Assembly: GCF_001485575.1 (NCBI RefSeq)
Contig: NZ_BCNB01000001.1
Coordinates: 207,932-271,931 of the forward strand
Origin: Haloarcula sp. CBA1127
Lineage (GTDB): Archaea > Halobacteriota > Halobacteria > Halobacteriales > Haloarculaceae
Direction of reading: 5' to 3'
DNA: 64,000 nucleotides
The position numbers were made by a program, and so were the translations under genes. Of the stretch, positions 37,049 through 47,000 are shown piece by piece; position 1 is the stretch's first letter, and the number at the start of each line of letters is the position of its first letter. The notes under the pieces were generated by a model. That model was not told where the DNA came from. It was given only the letters and a program-made list of their open reading frames with translations, and did no database searches.

Positions 37049-37721
37049 CGCTGGGAAGGTTCGAGTCTACCACACCCGGATAATCCATTATAACACTCTC
37101 AAACCGAAACTCGCCGTTGCTATCCCGCAAAACATCCAGCTCGGATACCAAGAACCGCTTGATATCCCGTATTCGGCCCTCCTCAATATCGGTGAGTTCC
37201 TCAATACGCTCCGTGTTGAGTCGGTAGCCGTTCTGTTGGTCGCCGTACTTCCGCATTACGTTGAAGATTGAACGGATTTCTTCACCATAATTTGGCTCGC
37301 TAACGGCCATCTTCAACTTGTGATCGATCCATTCACGCCGGGGATTCGGAATCTCTTCATCAAGGTATTCACCTAGAAGCCGCCGCCTTTCCTCATCATC
37401 GAAGAACTCCATAACGTCGTTAATCAAGGAGGACAGGTCGCTACTCGGGCCTCGGTGGTCCGTTGAAACCTCCTCTTCACTAATCTCCAGCCCAAAACCT
37501 TCCGTGAGGAACTCTTGCGTTTCCATTCGCTCAAAGAGTTCAGGGTACGCGTACCGCATCTGTCGGCGTTCTTCGGGCAACAAATGAACCATTTGACTCA
37601 CATAGTTCCGCGTGGGTGAGATTGCTACCATCGCCTCAAACAGGTGTGAAAGGTGCTCTTTGAACTCCTCTTCAGAAACCGGAGTTTGCTCGGGTTCTTC
37701 TCGGGATTCGGTCTCACTCAT
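37041..37721 (-). CDS. unknown protein, first gene of a two-gene cassette inside BREX
   Basis: A 226-aa, highly charged and mostly helical protein with no domain I recognise. An acidic N-terminal tail of about 20 residues precedes a helical region. The C-terminal part (about 160-205) could be a winged-helix-like fold (N-T-E-R-I-E-E-L, then I-R-D-I-K-R-F-L-V-S-E-L-D-V-L). It lies 85 bases after the nucleotidyltransferase stop and overlaps the following 573-aa gene by eight bases. An AT-rich gap (37722-37806) ahead of it could hold an internal promoter. The pair may be an inserted accessory module. Confidence 0.65.
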   Translation of the reverse strand: MSETESREEPEQTPVSEEEFKEHLSHLFEAMVAISPTRNYVSQMVHLLPEERRQMRYAYPELFERMETQEFLTEGFGLEISEEEVSTDHRGPSSDLSSLINDVMEFFDDEERRRLLGEYLDEEIPNPRREWIDHKLKMAVSEPNYGEEIRSIFNVMRKYGDQQNGYRLNTERIEELTDIEEGRIRDIKRFLVSELDVLRDSNGEFRFESVIMDYPGVVDSNLPSDD

Positions 37722-37806
37722 ATGCTATATTATCTTCCACTCGCATATAGAACCCCAGAACAAATAAGCACATGTAAGGCCGTCTAACGTCCCATCGATC
37801 CGACGC

Positions 37807-38619
37807 TCACAGGGTCGTCGACTGCTTCACGATCTCACCCTCGTCGACGATTACGACCTCTTTCTCTTCCAGACTTCGTACCGCTTCATCGATCTCCTCG
37901 TCCGGGTGGTCGAGCCGGCTCCGGAGTTCGGACAGCGCAATCGACTCGTTGAAGGCCTGCAACACTTCCAGTTCCCGGTACACGCGTTCGGTGATTTCGG
38001 AGACCCGCTCGGCCAACGGCGTCGAGATGTTGTGTTGCTCTTCGAGTTGCAGTAATGCCTCGTTCGCGTGGGTGACGAACAGCTCCTGTCCCAGCAAGTC
38101 GCTCTGCTGCTCCAACTCGTCCTCGATAACGTCGAAATCGAGGTCGGTCTGTACGAGCGAAACCATGTCCTCTATGTCGTCCGTTCGCCCGGCGACCGAC
38201 TTGAACAGGAAGATGTCCTCGGCACTGACCAGCGCAACCGACAGTCTCCCGGCGTCGAGATAGGTTTCGCTCCGCCGGCGCATCCCCTCCGAGAGAACGA
38301 GCTTGTCGATCACCTGTTGGTTGAAAATGTCGATACGACACCTGTCGTCGTTCTCGAGAATCCGCTGCGCTCCGAGGTCGTCGTACTCCTCTCCGGGCTC
38401 TTTGACGATGTCGTATCCGTTGTCCAGCAAGACCGCCTGCAGTACTCGAAGCTCGTCGCCGTCGCTAACGATGAGGTCGATGTCCTTGGTCGTCTCCTTG
38501 AGATCACGGAACGACATCGCACCGCCGCCGATCAGAAAGACAGTCAGTTCAGTTTCGAGTTGCCTGCCGACCCGTCGCAGTTCAGACTCGATGTACTCGC
38601 TGTCGAACCGCCGCCTCAT
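37807..38619 (-). CDS. nucleotidyltransferase, AbiEii/DUF6036-like
   Basis: A 270-aa protein with the polymerase-beta nucleotidyltransferase signature: G-G-G-A-M-S at residues 31-36 and K-D-I-D-L at 45-49, the two catalytic Asp residues. The C-terminus (about 225-270) looks like a winged helix with a beta-hairpin. Its ATG overlaps the stop of the upstream winged-helix gene (ATGA). A regulator plus nucleotidyltransferase in this order is the layout of AbiE-type (type IV) toxin-antitoxin systems, in which the transferase inactivates RNA targets. Whether this one is toxic is unknown; it could equally tune the BREX genes. Confidence 0.78.
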   Translation of the reverse strand: MRRRFDSEYIESELRRVGRQLETELTVFLIGGGAMSFRDLKETTKDIDLIVSDGDELRVLQAVLLDNGYDIVKEPGEEYDDLGAQRILENDDRCRIDIFNQQVIDKLVLSEGMRRRSETYLDAGRLSVALVSAEDIFLFKSVAGRTDDIEDMVSLVQTDLDFDVIEDELEQQSDLLGQELFVTHANEALLQLEEQHNISTPLAERVSEITERVYRELEVLQAFNESIALSELRSRLDHPDEEIDEAVRSLEEKEVVIVDEGEIVKQSTTL

Positions 38620-39536
38620 ACTGCCACCCCGTATTCGTCGGCGAGCTCACGGAACTCCTCCCACCGCGGAAGGCGTCCCGACCGACTTTCCCCCTCAGTA
38701 TCGAGGTATTCGAGGAGGTTCGACACCTGTTCGTCGACCTCGTGCTTTTGCGCGGCTTGGAGTACCTCGTCGCGGTCGATTGCCGTCTCGCTGAGCAAGA
38801 GGAGGCAGTAGGACTGCGAGCGCGTTCCGTCATCGATTACGAGCATATGACAACACAGCTCCGCCGGCGATACCTGTTCAACTGTCTCCGAGTACAGGTA
38901 GTACCGACGCTGACGAGCCATCAACGGGAGGTCGTACGCTTGGAACAATTCCGGCCCCGTCAGGTGGAACGCATCTTCCTCGATATCGGTGCGGGTCTGG
39001 ACGAGAAACTCGTCCAGCGATTCCCAGAGAATTGTGAACGACTCCGTGTGGTCTTCGATGCGGTGTCTGTGCCGCAAATGCGCAAACTCACGGGCCACGG
39101 TAGATAGCCCCTCGAAGTCGTCGTTGAGCCTGTACTTTCCGTCCGACTTGTATATCATCCCGCGGTTCTCCAGCGGGGACACCGACCGATGTACCGTGCT
39201 TCGATGAACGCCGGCTTGTTCCGCGAGTTGGGTGACACTCGCCGGCGACTGCAGGCAGTACAGAATACGTAGCGTTGCGCCGCCGAGCAATTCGGGAAAC
39301 GGGATGTGGGTGTACTGTTGGACGAAGCTGTCGAATAGTTCTATGGCTCGGGCGTCTGACCGATTGATCTGCTTTTGCTTTCCCTCACGGCTGGTGTGAA
39401 CCAACCCCTTCGCCTCCATTCGGGTAACGAGTTCGGACACGTAACTACGACTCCGGTTTAGTTCCTCGGCGAGTCCCGAAACTGTCGACTTTCCTTGCAG
39501 GGCTTCCAGCGCCCGAAGCTCTGCCTCAGTGTACAC
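38616..39536 (-). CDS. double winged-helix transcription regulator paired with the nucleotidyltransferase
   Basis: A 306-aa protein with two predicted winged helices, at about residues 5-60 (S-R-S-Y-V-S-E-L-V-T-R-M-E-A-K-G-L-V) and 80-135 (V-T-Q-L-A-E-Q-A-G-V-H-R-S-T-V). A larger C-terminal domain of unknown type follows. The start is a GTG at 39536; an in-frame TAA lies a few codons upstream and no ATG fits. A TATA-like tttatatt about 27 bases before the GTG suggests a leaderless transcript of its own. Perfect and near-perfect inverted repeats cover this promoter and the start codon, so autoregulation is likely. It resembles an AbiEi-type antitoxin in position and role. Confidence 0.78.
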   Translation of the reverse strand: MYTEAELRALEALQGKSTVSGLAEELNRSRSYVSELVTRMEAKGLVHTSREGKQKQINRSDARAIELFDSFVQQYTHIPFPELLGGATLRILYCLQSPASVTQLAEQAGVHRSTVHRSVSPLENRGMIYKSDGKYRLNDDFEGLSTVAREFAHLRHRHRIEDHTESFTILWESLDEFLVQTRTDIEEDAFHLTGPELFQAYDLPLMARQRRYYLYSETVEQVSPAELCCHMLVIDDGTRSQSYCLLLLSETAIDRDEVLQAAQKHEVDEQVSNLLEYLDTEGESRSGRLPRWEEFRELADEYGVAV

Positions 39537-39588
39537 TGTGTTGCATATTTACGAAGTGAATATAAATAAATTCGGTGTTTTGCAACAC
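39527..39588 (-). promoter_or_regulatory. internal promoter with palindromic operators before the regulator/nucleotidyltransferase pair
   Basis: Three symmetric elements cluster here. A perfect 12-base palindrome, cagtgtacactg (39527-39538), overlaps the GTG start codon and the next codons. gtgttgca (39538-39545) and tgcaacac (39581-39588) form an 8-base inverted pair flanking the TATA-like tataaataaa (39561-39570, plus-strand view). The right arm is itself a small hairpin, gtgtt-ttgc-aacac (39575-39588). This is the picture of a self-repressed promoter inside the otherwise continuous BREX run. Confidence 0.6.
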
Positions 39589-39595
39589 TAGAGCG

Positions 39596-42500
39596 TCAAT
39601 CGAGCGACTCGATCAGCACGACAGCGCCATCCGGTAGGTCATCCATCGTCTCCTGAATCCGCCGTAACTGTTCGTCCACGCCCGCAAGCACTTGTTCAGC
39701 TTCTTCGATCAATTCACCCACTCGTTCCTCACTCGGTGAGCGGGTCCCCTCTACTGCACCGACGATCTCGTCGGTGATGTCGTGGTCGGGATGCTCAGAC
39801 TGCAGTTCCTCGGCGAGTTCCGCAAGCCGCTCGTCGATCTTGAATGGGTTCTCCGCCGCATTGAGGAGTTGTTCTACATCGTCGACACTCGGCGGCTGCG
39901 ACCGGGTGAGCATCTCGTTCACGTCGGCCGTGACTGGGTGATTCGGATGGTCCTCCGCGAGTCGTTCCGATGCTTTCCGAAGCTGCGACCAGAGCGAGGC
40001 CTCGCTACCGGAGGCTTCGAGGAGCCGCCGTGCCCGTTCGTACCGTCTGGCCTGCTGGACGACCGTCGGGTCGACGAGGGCTTCCTCCGAGAACGAGTCA
40101 CCACGCCACGCCGTCTCGAAGAGATCGTAGAGGTCGTCGATGGTGACGCCGTCGAATTCGACGGCGACGCGGTCTGCGGTTTCCTTGCTGCTCCCGTCGT
40201 GAGCGTAGAGCCACGTGGCGAGACTGGAAACCATGCTCTCTGGCTCCTCGTCCGTCGGCGGTTCGCCCGTGATGCGTTCGTACTGCGCACGGACGACGGT
40301 ACGCCTGTGCGTGTCAGCGTCTTCGAGTAGTGTTCGCAGCCGGTCGGCAGCTGGCACTTCGTCTCCGCCGACGACTGCTTGCATCTCCCCCGTAATGTCC
40401 GGACCGGGGTAGCGCCGCTTCATCTCTACTGTCCGCTGGCTGAACTGCTCCCAGAGGGACTGGCCGTCTTCGCTCGGCTGGAAGAGCCCGCTGGCCCGAG
40501 CGAACCGTTCGGACTGCTGTTCGACCGTCTCGGACGCGAAAGCATCCGTTTCGAGAGATTCGCCCTCGAGTGCGGGCTGGAGCGCTGTTTCGAGTTCGTC
40601 CAGCGAAACGCCGTCGCCGAACTCCCTGCTGACGCCTCGAATGACGCGTTTCACCAGCACGCTGTTCTCGTCAACCCACTCGGCTAACACAGAGAGCCAC
40701 GCGTCGGGGTCGGTCCCGTCCGGCTCCTCGCCGATCAGCGTCTTGACGGTTTCCCGAATCCGCTCTGGATCGATATTGCCTATCGACTCGAAGCGGATCT
40801 GTACCTCGGTCAGGTTCGTCTTGTTTCTGACCGCCCGTCCGATCTCCTCCGGTTCGGTAATGTACTCGTCGTCCCGACGGAGTGCGATCTCGTTGGCTGT
40901 TGCAAGCGTGATCAGCAGTGCCGAGATCGACTCCTGGGGCGTTCCGCGATACGCGCCGCCACGCTGAACAGTCTGGGTAAGCACGTCCTCAGCCCGAAGG
41001 GACTGGGTGTCCGCGTACTCGTCGAGAAATTCCTGACACCAGCCGTCGGCGAGTTCGGCGCGGTCGGTATCTACCCCAAGCGTGACAGCGTCCTCGCTCG
41101 TGAGCGGCCAGTCGGCGACACCACGGAAGAACTGTGCCATCCGCTTGGCATCGTCGACTTCCGTGATGCCGTTCGTCAGGACGAACCGCGTTCCGCTGAA
41201 CACGGACTGGACTTCCGTTTGCACGACCTGATCGAACGCGTCCTCGTATCGCCCTCTCGTCCCGCCCGTCCGGACGTAGACGTCTGCTTCTTCGAGCTTT
41301 TCGCGAATCGCCGCTTCGAGTGCCCGCTGTTCGTCGCGGTGATCGGACTCCAGATCCGGATAGGTGTCCGTCTCTTCCGAGAGCACTTCCTGCATACCCA
41401 TCACGTCCCGCAGGCGATCGATCGTCGATTGCTGTAAACTGACGGCGACGAGGATATGCTCACCACCGTCCCGGCCCTCGTTCGTTGCCTGCCACGCAGC
41501 AACCTGATCGCTGACCTCGGCGTCACGGTTCGCGACCAGTCGCACACGAACGGCGTCGAACGCCGGCGTCGGTGCTTGCTCGATCGGATCGAGGACGGAG
41601 TAGCCGAACCGGAGCGGGACTTTGCGCTCTCCCTCGAAATCCACCTCGTGTCGACTGCCAGCAGAGAGCAGGCGATCGCTGCCCTCGCGAATGGAATTCT
41701 CCAACTTGGCCGACAGCCGGTGCGATGGAATCTGTTGTGCGCGGGTCTTCGCCCGCGTCAGGATATCCTCCTGTTCCTCGGAGACCAGCAGGTACTCCTC
41801 GTCGCCACGGTCGTTTGTCTCCGTCAGCACCTTCCGATCCTTGAGGAGAGCAGACAGTGCCGATTCGACGTCGTCTCGGACGGACTCGAACGACTCGTTA
41901 GTCGACGTGACCATCAGTCGGGCGAGGTTTGCCGGTGTCGATGGCACCGAGGACCGAACCTGATTCAGCAGGTACAGCGCCTTCGCTACCCGAACTGAGA
42001 ACGCGTTCTCGTCGCCGCCGGCCGATGGGACGAGTTTGTTCTCGACCATCTCCTGTACCCAGAGCGGGACGTACGTCGTCTCCTCGACCAGCAGGTCGTA
42101 CAGTTCGTCCCATGTGACGAGGGCACCGACCTGCTTGTCTCCCCACTCGAACCGCGTGAACAGCGATCGGACGAGGATGAGCAACGCCCGACCCTGCACG
42201 TACTCTTCTTCAGTCACGCGTCCACGCGGCATCAGTTGCTGAATCACCGTCCGGAGCAACCCGAGATCGTACTCCCGGAACGGGTACGATTCGATTGCGT
42301 CCGGATCGGCCCCGGCGATATCTGTGTATGCGTCGAGTGTCAGGTCGGGCAGCTCCCGGAGCGCGGTCTCGACGGCCTGTCCGCCCTCGACATCCTTTTG
42401 CAGCCACCGTTTCCGGACGATGATCTCGGTGTCCGCGCCTTCGAGCGGTTCCTGGGCACCGTACCACGGTTGCTCCGTGACTGCCGTATCGTCGAACTCA

Positions 42501-43438
42501 CCGTGGATACGCTCGATCGGATACTGTCCAGTCCCGATGACCGGAGGGTTAGGCCCGACGCCGAGCTCGGTCAGCGCTTCCATCGTCTCCTGGAACTCTC
42601 TGTAGCGATGGCGGCCATCGCCGATGAACAGGGCCACCTCGTCGAGCCCGATCAGCAACTCCGTCTCGGTCTCCGGCGTGCTCAGCGACGCTTGCGCCGC
42701 TTCGACGCGGTCGACGAGCTCGTCGGGATCGAACTCGTCGGGATCGACCTCCGCGATGGCGTCGTCGATCGACTGCTTGACCGCTGCCCGAGACGCGAAC
42801 GGTGAATCATCGAGTGTCGGAACGGCGTCGTACAGCCAGCTCCGTAGTGACGCCCGCTCGTCGTACACATCCTCGAACGTCTGTCCATCGTACTCGATTT
42901 GCTGTAGCCGCTCCCAGCAGTCACCGTGGTTCATGTCGAGTTGCCACGCCCATTCGAGCAGCCAGTTCGGATCAGTCGGATACCCGAGTTCGCGGCCGAT
43001 CGCCTCGTAGATGAGATACGGGAGCGGCGGCTCCTGTGCTGCGTCCCGGTTGAGGAGGTTCAGGAAGACGGGCTTCAGTCGGTCGACGTGCGAGTCAGCG
43101 ACGCTCTGTCGGAACGACTGGAAACCCGGCCACCTGTTCGCCAGTTCTTCGCCGAGATCGGTAAACTCCGATTCGGTATCGGCGGCGAAGCCGATGAGTT
43201 TCAGGAGGTGTGTCTTCCCCGACCCGAACGTCGCGGAGATGTAGAGGAAACGCGGTTGCTCGTGTGGATACTTGTCGACGAGATCTCCGAGCGTAGTGAG
43301 CACGTCGCGAGCGCTGGCGGTCTCGTAGAACTCGCGGACGTCGTTTTCGGCCTGTGCTCTGGCGTTGACCTTCTGGACTTCTTCGAGTTCGCGAGTCGGT
43401 GATTGCTGGAAGATGTCGTGAATGTGTGTGTCGCTCAT
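39596..43438 (-). CDS. BREX ATPase, BrxC/PglY-like (DUF499-type), second copy
   Basis: A 1280-aa P-loop ATPase. Walker A is F-G-S-G-K-T-H (Lys75) and the Walker B region is L-I-G-L-D-E-V-A-L-F near residue 266, a Sensor-type arrangement seen in PglY/BrxC. From about residue 850 on there are repeated helical blocks of related form (for example the recurring W-L-Y/W-V-D-E and D-G-V-T/S-L-D-D/E-L stretches), which may be tandem repeats. Its start overlaps the BrxB stop by four bases. It shares motifs and layout with the other large ATPase in the operon but little overall sequence, so the two are probably different subunits. Confidence 0.82.
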   Translation of the reverse strand: MSDTHIHDIFQQSPTRELEEVQKVNARAQAENDVREFYETASARDVLTTLGDLVDKYPHEQPRFLYISATFGSGKTHLLKLIGFAADTESEFTDLGEELANRWPGFQSFRQSVADSHVDRLKPVFLNLLNRDAAQEPPLPYLIYEAIGRELGYPTDPNWLLEWAWQLDMNHGDCWERLQQIEYDGQTFEDVYDERASLRSWLYDAVPTLDDSPFASRAAVKQSIDDAIAEVDPDEFDPDELVDRVEAAQASLSTPETETELLIGLDEVALFIGDGRHRYREFQETMEALTELGVGPNPPVIGTGQYPIERIHGEFDDTAVTEQPWYGAQEPLEGADTEIIVRKRWLQKDVEGGQAVETALRELPDLTLDAYTDIAGADPDAIESYPFREYDLGLLRTVIQQLMPRGRVTEEEYVQGRALLILVRSLFTRFEWGDKQVGALVTWDELYDLLVEETTYVPLWVQEMVENKLVPSAGGDENAFSVRVAKALYLLNQVRSSVPSTPANLARLMVTSTNESFESVRDDVESALSALLKDRKVLTETNDRGDEEYLLVSEEQEDILTRAKTRAQQIPSHRLSAKLENSIREGSDRLLSAGSRHEVDFEGERKVPLRFGYSVLDPIEQAPTPAFDAVRVRLVANRDAEVSDQVAAWQATNEGRDGGEHILVAVSLQQSTIDRLRDVMGMQEVLSEETDTYPDLESDHRDEQRALEAAIREKLEEADVYVRTGGTRGRYEDAFDQVVQTEVQSVFSGTRFVLTNGITEVDDAKRMAQFFRGVADWPLTSEDAVTLGVDTDRAELADGWCQEFLDEYADTQSLRAEDVLTQTVQRGGAYRGTPQESISALLITLATANEIALRRDDEYITEPEEIGRAVRNKTNLTEVQIRFESIGNIDPERIRETVKTLIGEEPDGTDPDAWLSVLAEWVDENSVLVKRVIRGVSREFGDGVSLDELETALQPALEGESLETDAFASETVEQQSERFARASGLFQPSEDGQSLWEQFSQRTVEMKRRYPGPDITGEMQAVVGGDEVPAADRLRTLLEDADTHRRTVVRAQYERITGEPPTDEEPESMVSSLATWLYAHDGSSKETADRVAVEFDGVTIDDLYDLFETAWRGDSFSEEALVDPTVVQQARRYERARRLLEASGSEASLWSQLRKASERLAEDHPNHPVTADVNEMLTRSQPPSVDDVEQLLNAAENPFKIDERLAELAEELQSEHPDHDITDEIVGAVEGTRSPSEERVGELIEEAEQVLAGVDEQLRRIQETMDDLPDGAVVLIESLD

Positions 43439-44016
43439 TGGAGATGCACCCCCTCAACCCGGCCTTCGATCTGGTGGGCCGGGTAGTAGTTGCGCGATTC
43501 CTCGCCGAAGAAGCTCAGTTTCCCACCGACGATGTCTCCGGGGAACGGAATGCCGATCGTGGACTGGACGTTGCAACGATCGAGTTCGTCGAGGAGCTCC
43601 GACGCACGCGTGAACGGGTAGAGGCTGCCGAGATGCGTGAGGAGGACGACGTGTCGCTGCTCGCTTGGTGACTCGATCCTATCGAGCATACTCTCGACGA
43701 GTTCTTCCGCTAGCCGGTCTTGCATCGTCTCGGTGATTGTCGCTGGTTGGCTGTGCTTCCCGAGGTCAACTGCGAGTTCGAAGACTGCTGTTTCGACGAA
43801 CAGCTCGTCCAGCCGGAGGACTTGGACGGTTCCGTCATCGGGGAACTCTTCGGTTCGATGCGGGTTCGTTGCCCACTCGGTGAGCTGTTCGGCGACGCGT
43901 CGCTCGTACTTCGGCTGGACGGGAACGATGACGAACGGGTTTCGGATGCCGCGTCGCCCGTCGGCGAACTGTGCGACCCGATCTGTGAAGTCTTGGAAGG
44001 GACGGTTGGTCGTCAT
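43435..44016 (-). CDS. brxB: BREX protein BrxB (DUF1788)
   Basis: A 193-aa protein matching the DUF1788/BrxB family by size and pattern: N-P-F-V-I-V-P-V-Q near residue 26, a central L-R-L-D-E-L, V-V-L-L-T-H-L-G-S-L-Y-P-F, then I-G-I-P-F-P-G and the closing Y-Y-P-A-H-Q-I. The biochemical role is not well known; in studied BREX systems it is needed for defence. It overlaps both neighbours by four bases, between the two large ATPase genes, so the three are co-translated. Confidence 0.88.
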   Translation of the reverse strand: MTTNRPFQDFTDRVAQFADGRRGIRNPFVIVPVQPKYERRVAEQLTEWATNPHRTEEFPDDGTVQVLRLDELFVETAVFELAVDLGKHSQPATITETMQDRLAEELVESMLDRIESPSEQRHVVLLTHLGSLYPFTRASELLDELDRCNVQSTIGIPFPGDIVGGKLSFFGEESRNYYPAHQIEGRVEGVHLQ

Positions 44017-47000
44017 CGGATGATCACCCCCGTTTCAGTCCGCTCGATACTGAGGTCGTGGTGTTCGACGAGCCGTTCCAGTTCGGAGTCCAGCGGTCCG
44101 CGATCCGACGGGAGAACCCCGATCGCCGTGATGTCTGTGGGAGACTGCTCCCCAACGAGTGTCTGTAGCTCTTCGAACGTATCCCGTAATTCGTCGATGT
44201 CGCTGCCTGCAACCACAGCGAGGGGTTCGCTGTCGAGGAGTGTGTTCGTCGCTCGAATGGAGTCGTCAGCCTCGGCGTTGGTCGTTCCGCTGATCACCAT
44301 CGACACCGCGTCCGAGACGTCCTCGTGCCACGATGCAGCTCGGCGGAGCGGTGTGATGTACTCGCTCTCGAAGGCCGGCCGAACGTTCGAACCGAACTCG
44401 CTCGCGGGCTGAATCCACCGATGCTCCTGCAACTCGTCGACGAACGCATCGATCTCAGTTTCCGCTCGGAGCGAGTGCCATGCGGTCTCGATCGCGTCGT
44501 CAAGCGCCGGTACAGTGGTTTGGGCGTCGTTGAACCGATCCCAGCCATCGTGTGTCCACCACTCGCCATCGTAGTCGTCGATGCTCTCGCGAAGTGTCTG
44601 GCTGGCCGTGTCGCACTCCTCGGTCAGCCAGTCGTACGACTGCTGGGCGAGAGTCAACTGTGCGTCGATTCGTGTGAGCGCGGGCAGGCGCAAACTCCAC
44701 ACCTCCTCGGCGTCGTCGTACCACTCCTGGGCGTTATTGGTTGCTTCGACGATGTCCTCCCAGTCAGTGTTGCGTGACTTGACGGCCTCTCTTCGGTCGA
44801 TCGCACTCTGCTGCTCGGCTTTGAGCTCCTCGACGAACGACTCAAGGAGGTTGCGGACGGGTCTCGTTTGAATGTCACTCTCGGCGACCAGTTTGACGTC
44901 CTCCACGAGACTACCGAGTCGACCTTCGAGCGTGTCGTTCGCGGACTGTAGCCTGACGATTCCGTCCGGGATGGTTTCCGTCGAGTCGATGAATCCGCCC
45001 TCGCGGAGAGTTCCTCGGACACCGCCATTCCCCGCGATCTTGAGACGTGTCGTCGTCAGTTTGTTCAGATCGATGACTGCGTCGAGTTCGAGGGAGTCAC
45101 CCGTTTCGTCGACGGGCAGGAAGTCCCCCTTCCGGCAGAGGCCCCAGATAATTGCACACAGCGCCGGGCGGGCGTCCTCGTAGATCGGCTTCTTCTTCAC
45201 AATGCCGTCGAGGACCGTCGCCATCGCGAGGTTCCCGCCGCGTTGCTTCAACTGTCGGCCGGTGAAGGCGCGTACGTTGTTCTGGATCGACCCACCGTGC
45301 GTTTCGGGGTCTTCGGTCGCAACATCGATCTGCTGGGCCCACACAGGGAGCGGGTCCTGGGCGGAGAGGCCCTGGAGCTCCTGTAAGTGTTCGTCGCTGA
45401 CCTGCAGCATTACGGGATGGAAGTCGTCGGGATAGTTGACATCGAGATACTCCTCGACTCCCGTGCCCATGCCCCCGATCTGATCGCCTCGATCCTTGAT
45501 GTCGAATGCCCCGCTATTGAGGGCCCCCGCGAGCTTGCTCTGAACGCGAGCCCCGCGGTCGGAGAGGTCACGCTCGACGGACTGTGGGAGCGTATGGTCT
45601 CCGACGGCATCTCTGAGCGACCACCACTCGATGAGGCTATCTCGGAGATCGTCGAGTCCGTCCTGCCCAATCGTCCATTCGAGCGGGTCGCCGTCGTAGT
45701 CGACGTCTGCTGCAACGGGAGAAATTCCTTCGACGGCGACCTCGACATCGAGTGCGTCCTCAGCGTCGACCGTTGTATCGAGTTCGATCCCGTCGATACT
45801 GAATCCGTAGCGAACGGGATACTGCTCGCCGGTATCCCCGTACTCGGCCGACGTCGGCAGTGAGAGGTCGCGCACGATGTCCTCCCAGAGATACCTGTCC
45901 ACGGCTTCGATGATGGACTGCCAGTCCGGATTGTCGAGATTTTCCTCGGCGGCCTCGATGATCTCGCGCTCTTCAGGATGCGTGAACGCGTACTTCGGCC
46001 CGGTTTCGTCGTGCGTGGGGCGGATGAATTTCCGAAGCCGTTGGAGGGAATCCTCGACGCGGTTCTCCATCTGGAACTGAGTCGGGCCATCGAGGTCGCT
46101 CAACACGGCGACTGCGAGGTTCCGCTCGGACATCGGAATGGTGTCCGGGATGTGCTGGAGGAGCAGCACGGCCTTCGCGACATCCACGTCGGTCTCTTCC
46201 AGCTGGCCTGCCTCGTATTGTTCCTCGATCTCCTCGATGACGCCCACGTCCTGTGGCGTAATGTCATCGAGCTCCGGTTCGATGAGGTCGTAGAAGTCGA
46301 CCAGCGAAATGACGTTGGTCTCGTTGCCGGCCTCCAGCCACTCTTGCAGGAGTCCGTGAACGAGGGCCAGAATCGCTCGTGCGGTTCCCGAGAAGATCGA
46401 CTTCGCCGGGTCGTGTGCTTCCTGCCGGAGGTTCGAGAGGATCTCGAGGAACAGCGGTGGCTGATACGGGAGGAACGGATAGAACTCGATGAGACGCTCG
46501 CGATCGATGTTGTCGAGCGGGGGTTCGGTGTTTTGTTCGATGCCGGAGTACACGAGCAGTGTCTCGGGTTCGTTGCTGGTTCGGTCGAGGACGCGCTCCG
46601 TGCCCTCCCTCCCGGCTTCCGACTTCTTGAGTAGCCGTTGCGTCGATATTTCGCCGACGTGTCGGCTCGGCAGGCCAAACCGATGCGGGAACCGGTCCTT
46701 GACGATGCTGAAGTCGGCCCCGCGAGCCGCGAACTGCGGCTGGACGTCCTCGATTTTGGCCTGTGCCGTCGCCACCAGTTGGATGTCGCCGTCGCCGGTC
46801 TCGTCGACGCTCTCCGCGAGCGTCTGCAACTCGGTGAGGCGGTCGAAATCCGTCCCGATGAAGAGACTGACCTCGTCGAGCAACAGCACGAGTTTGACTG
46901 GGCGGCCGAGTTCTGCTTCGCGGTCGCTCCGCAACTGTTCGAGGCGCTCGACCATCGCCTGCGGGTCGAGATCAGACGGCATCAGGTCGTCTAGACCATC

